5,090 nt of DNA, taken from CAZYAK01 sp964645935. Its GTDB lineage: Bacteria > Patescibacteriota > Gracilibacteria > Peribacterales > Peribacteraceae. The notes under the pieces were generated by a model, which saw nothing but the letters and a program-made list of their open reading frames with translations, searched no databases and was not told the DNA's origin. The stretch covers positions 1-5,090 of the forward strand of contig CAZYAK010000089.1 in assembly GCA_964645935.1 (NCBI GenBank), in the 5' to 3' direction. The translations under genes and the position numbers were made by a program. Below are positions 5,035 to 5,090 of the stretch, one piece after another; the first letter of the stretch is position 1; every line of letters starts with the position of its first letter.

Positions 5035-5090
5035 AGCAGGTCGTGCGCCTTCTGGTGAGCGGCCGGTGTGGCAGCAAACTTCAGGGTGTG

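Noticed and set aside
3310..5058. A 582-residue plus-strand open frame
   Set aside because: It is antisense to pyrG, with His/Arg/Ala/Leu-rich composition typical of a mirror frame in GC-rich DNA, and pyrG is certain.

Overview
The window reads as a pyrimidine-biosynthesis neighbourhood of a GC-rich prokaryote, most likely a bacterium. The coding parts are roughly 60-75% GC, while an AT-rich intergenic island near the left edge falls to about 33-42% in the 60-base blocks I counted. Three proteins are firmly recognisable, all on the minus strand: CTP synthase (pyrG, 3268-4944), the catalytic subunit of a class 1B dihydroorotate dehydrogenase (pyrD, 1485-2456) and its FAD/[2Fe-2S] electron-transfer subunit (pyrK, 538-1482). 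PyrD and PyrK are two bases apart and should form the NAD-dependent complex that makes orotate on the way to UMP. PyrG then aminates UTP to CTP, so the cluster covers two steps of the same pathway.

Layout from left to right: a possible C-terminal tail of a plus-strand gene (2-70); a near-perfect terminator hairpin (83-106) placed to stop transcription from both sides; a 400-base AT-rich island (about 110-537) that holds no large gene but carries minus-strand promoter-like sequences and a very short ORF ending in a tandem IDGGSCGC repeat; pyrK; pyrD; a 142-base divergent promoter region; an unrecognised 194-residue plus-strand protein (2599-3183); a short convergent gap; pyrG; and a pyrG leader containing what looks like a common small dispersed palindromic repeat.

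Lineage is not settled. None of the four larger genes has a convincing Shine-Dalgarno sequence, and pyrD has a -10-like hexamer six bases before its GTG, which suggests leaderless transcription. PyrK carries a VDEVPMS flavin motif that I associate with archaeal-style and some candidate-phylum PyrK proteins rather than the usual RPxS form. The sigma-70-like promoters and the intrinsic terminator favour Bacteria.

The most interesting item is the small cysteine-rich peptide gene at 134-256. Its two repeat copies differ only at synonymous third positions, which argues for selection on the peptide. It sits between a promoter-like upstream sequence and a terminator. Its function is unknown.
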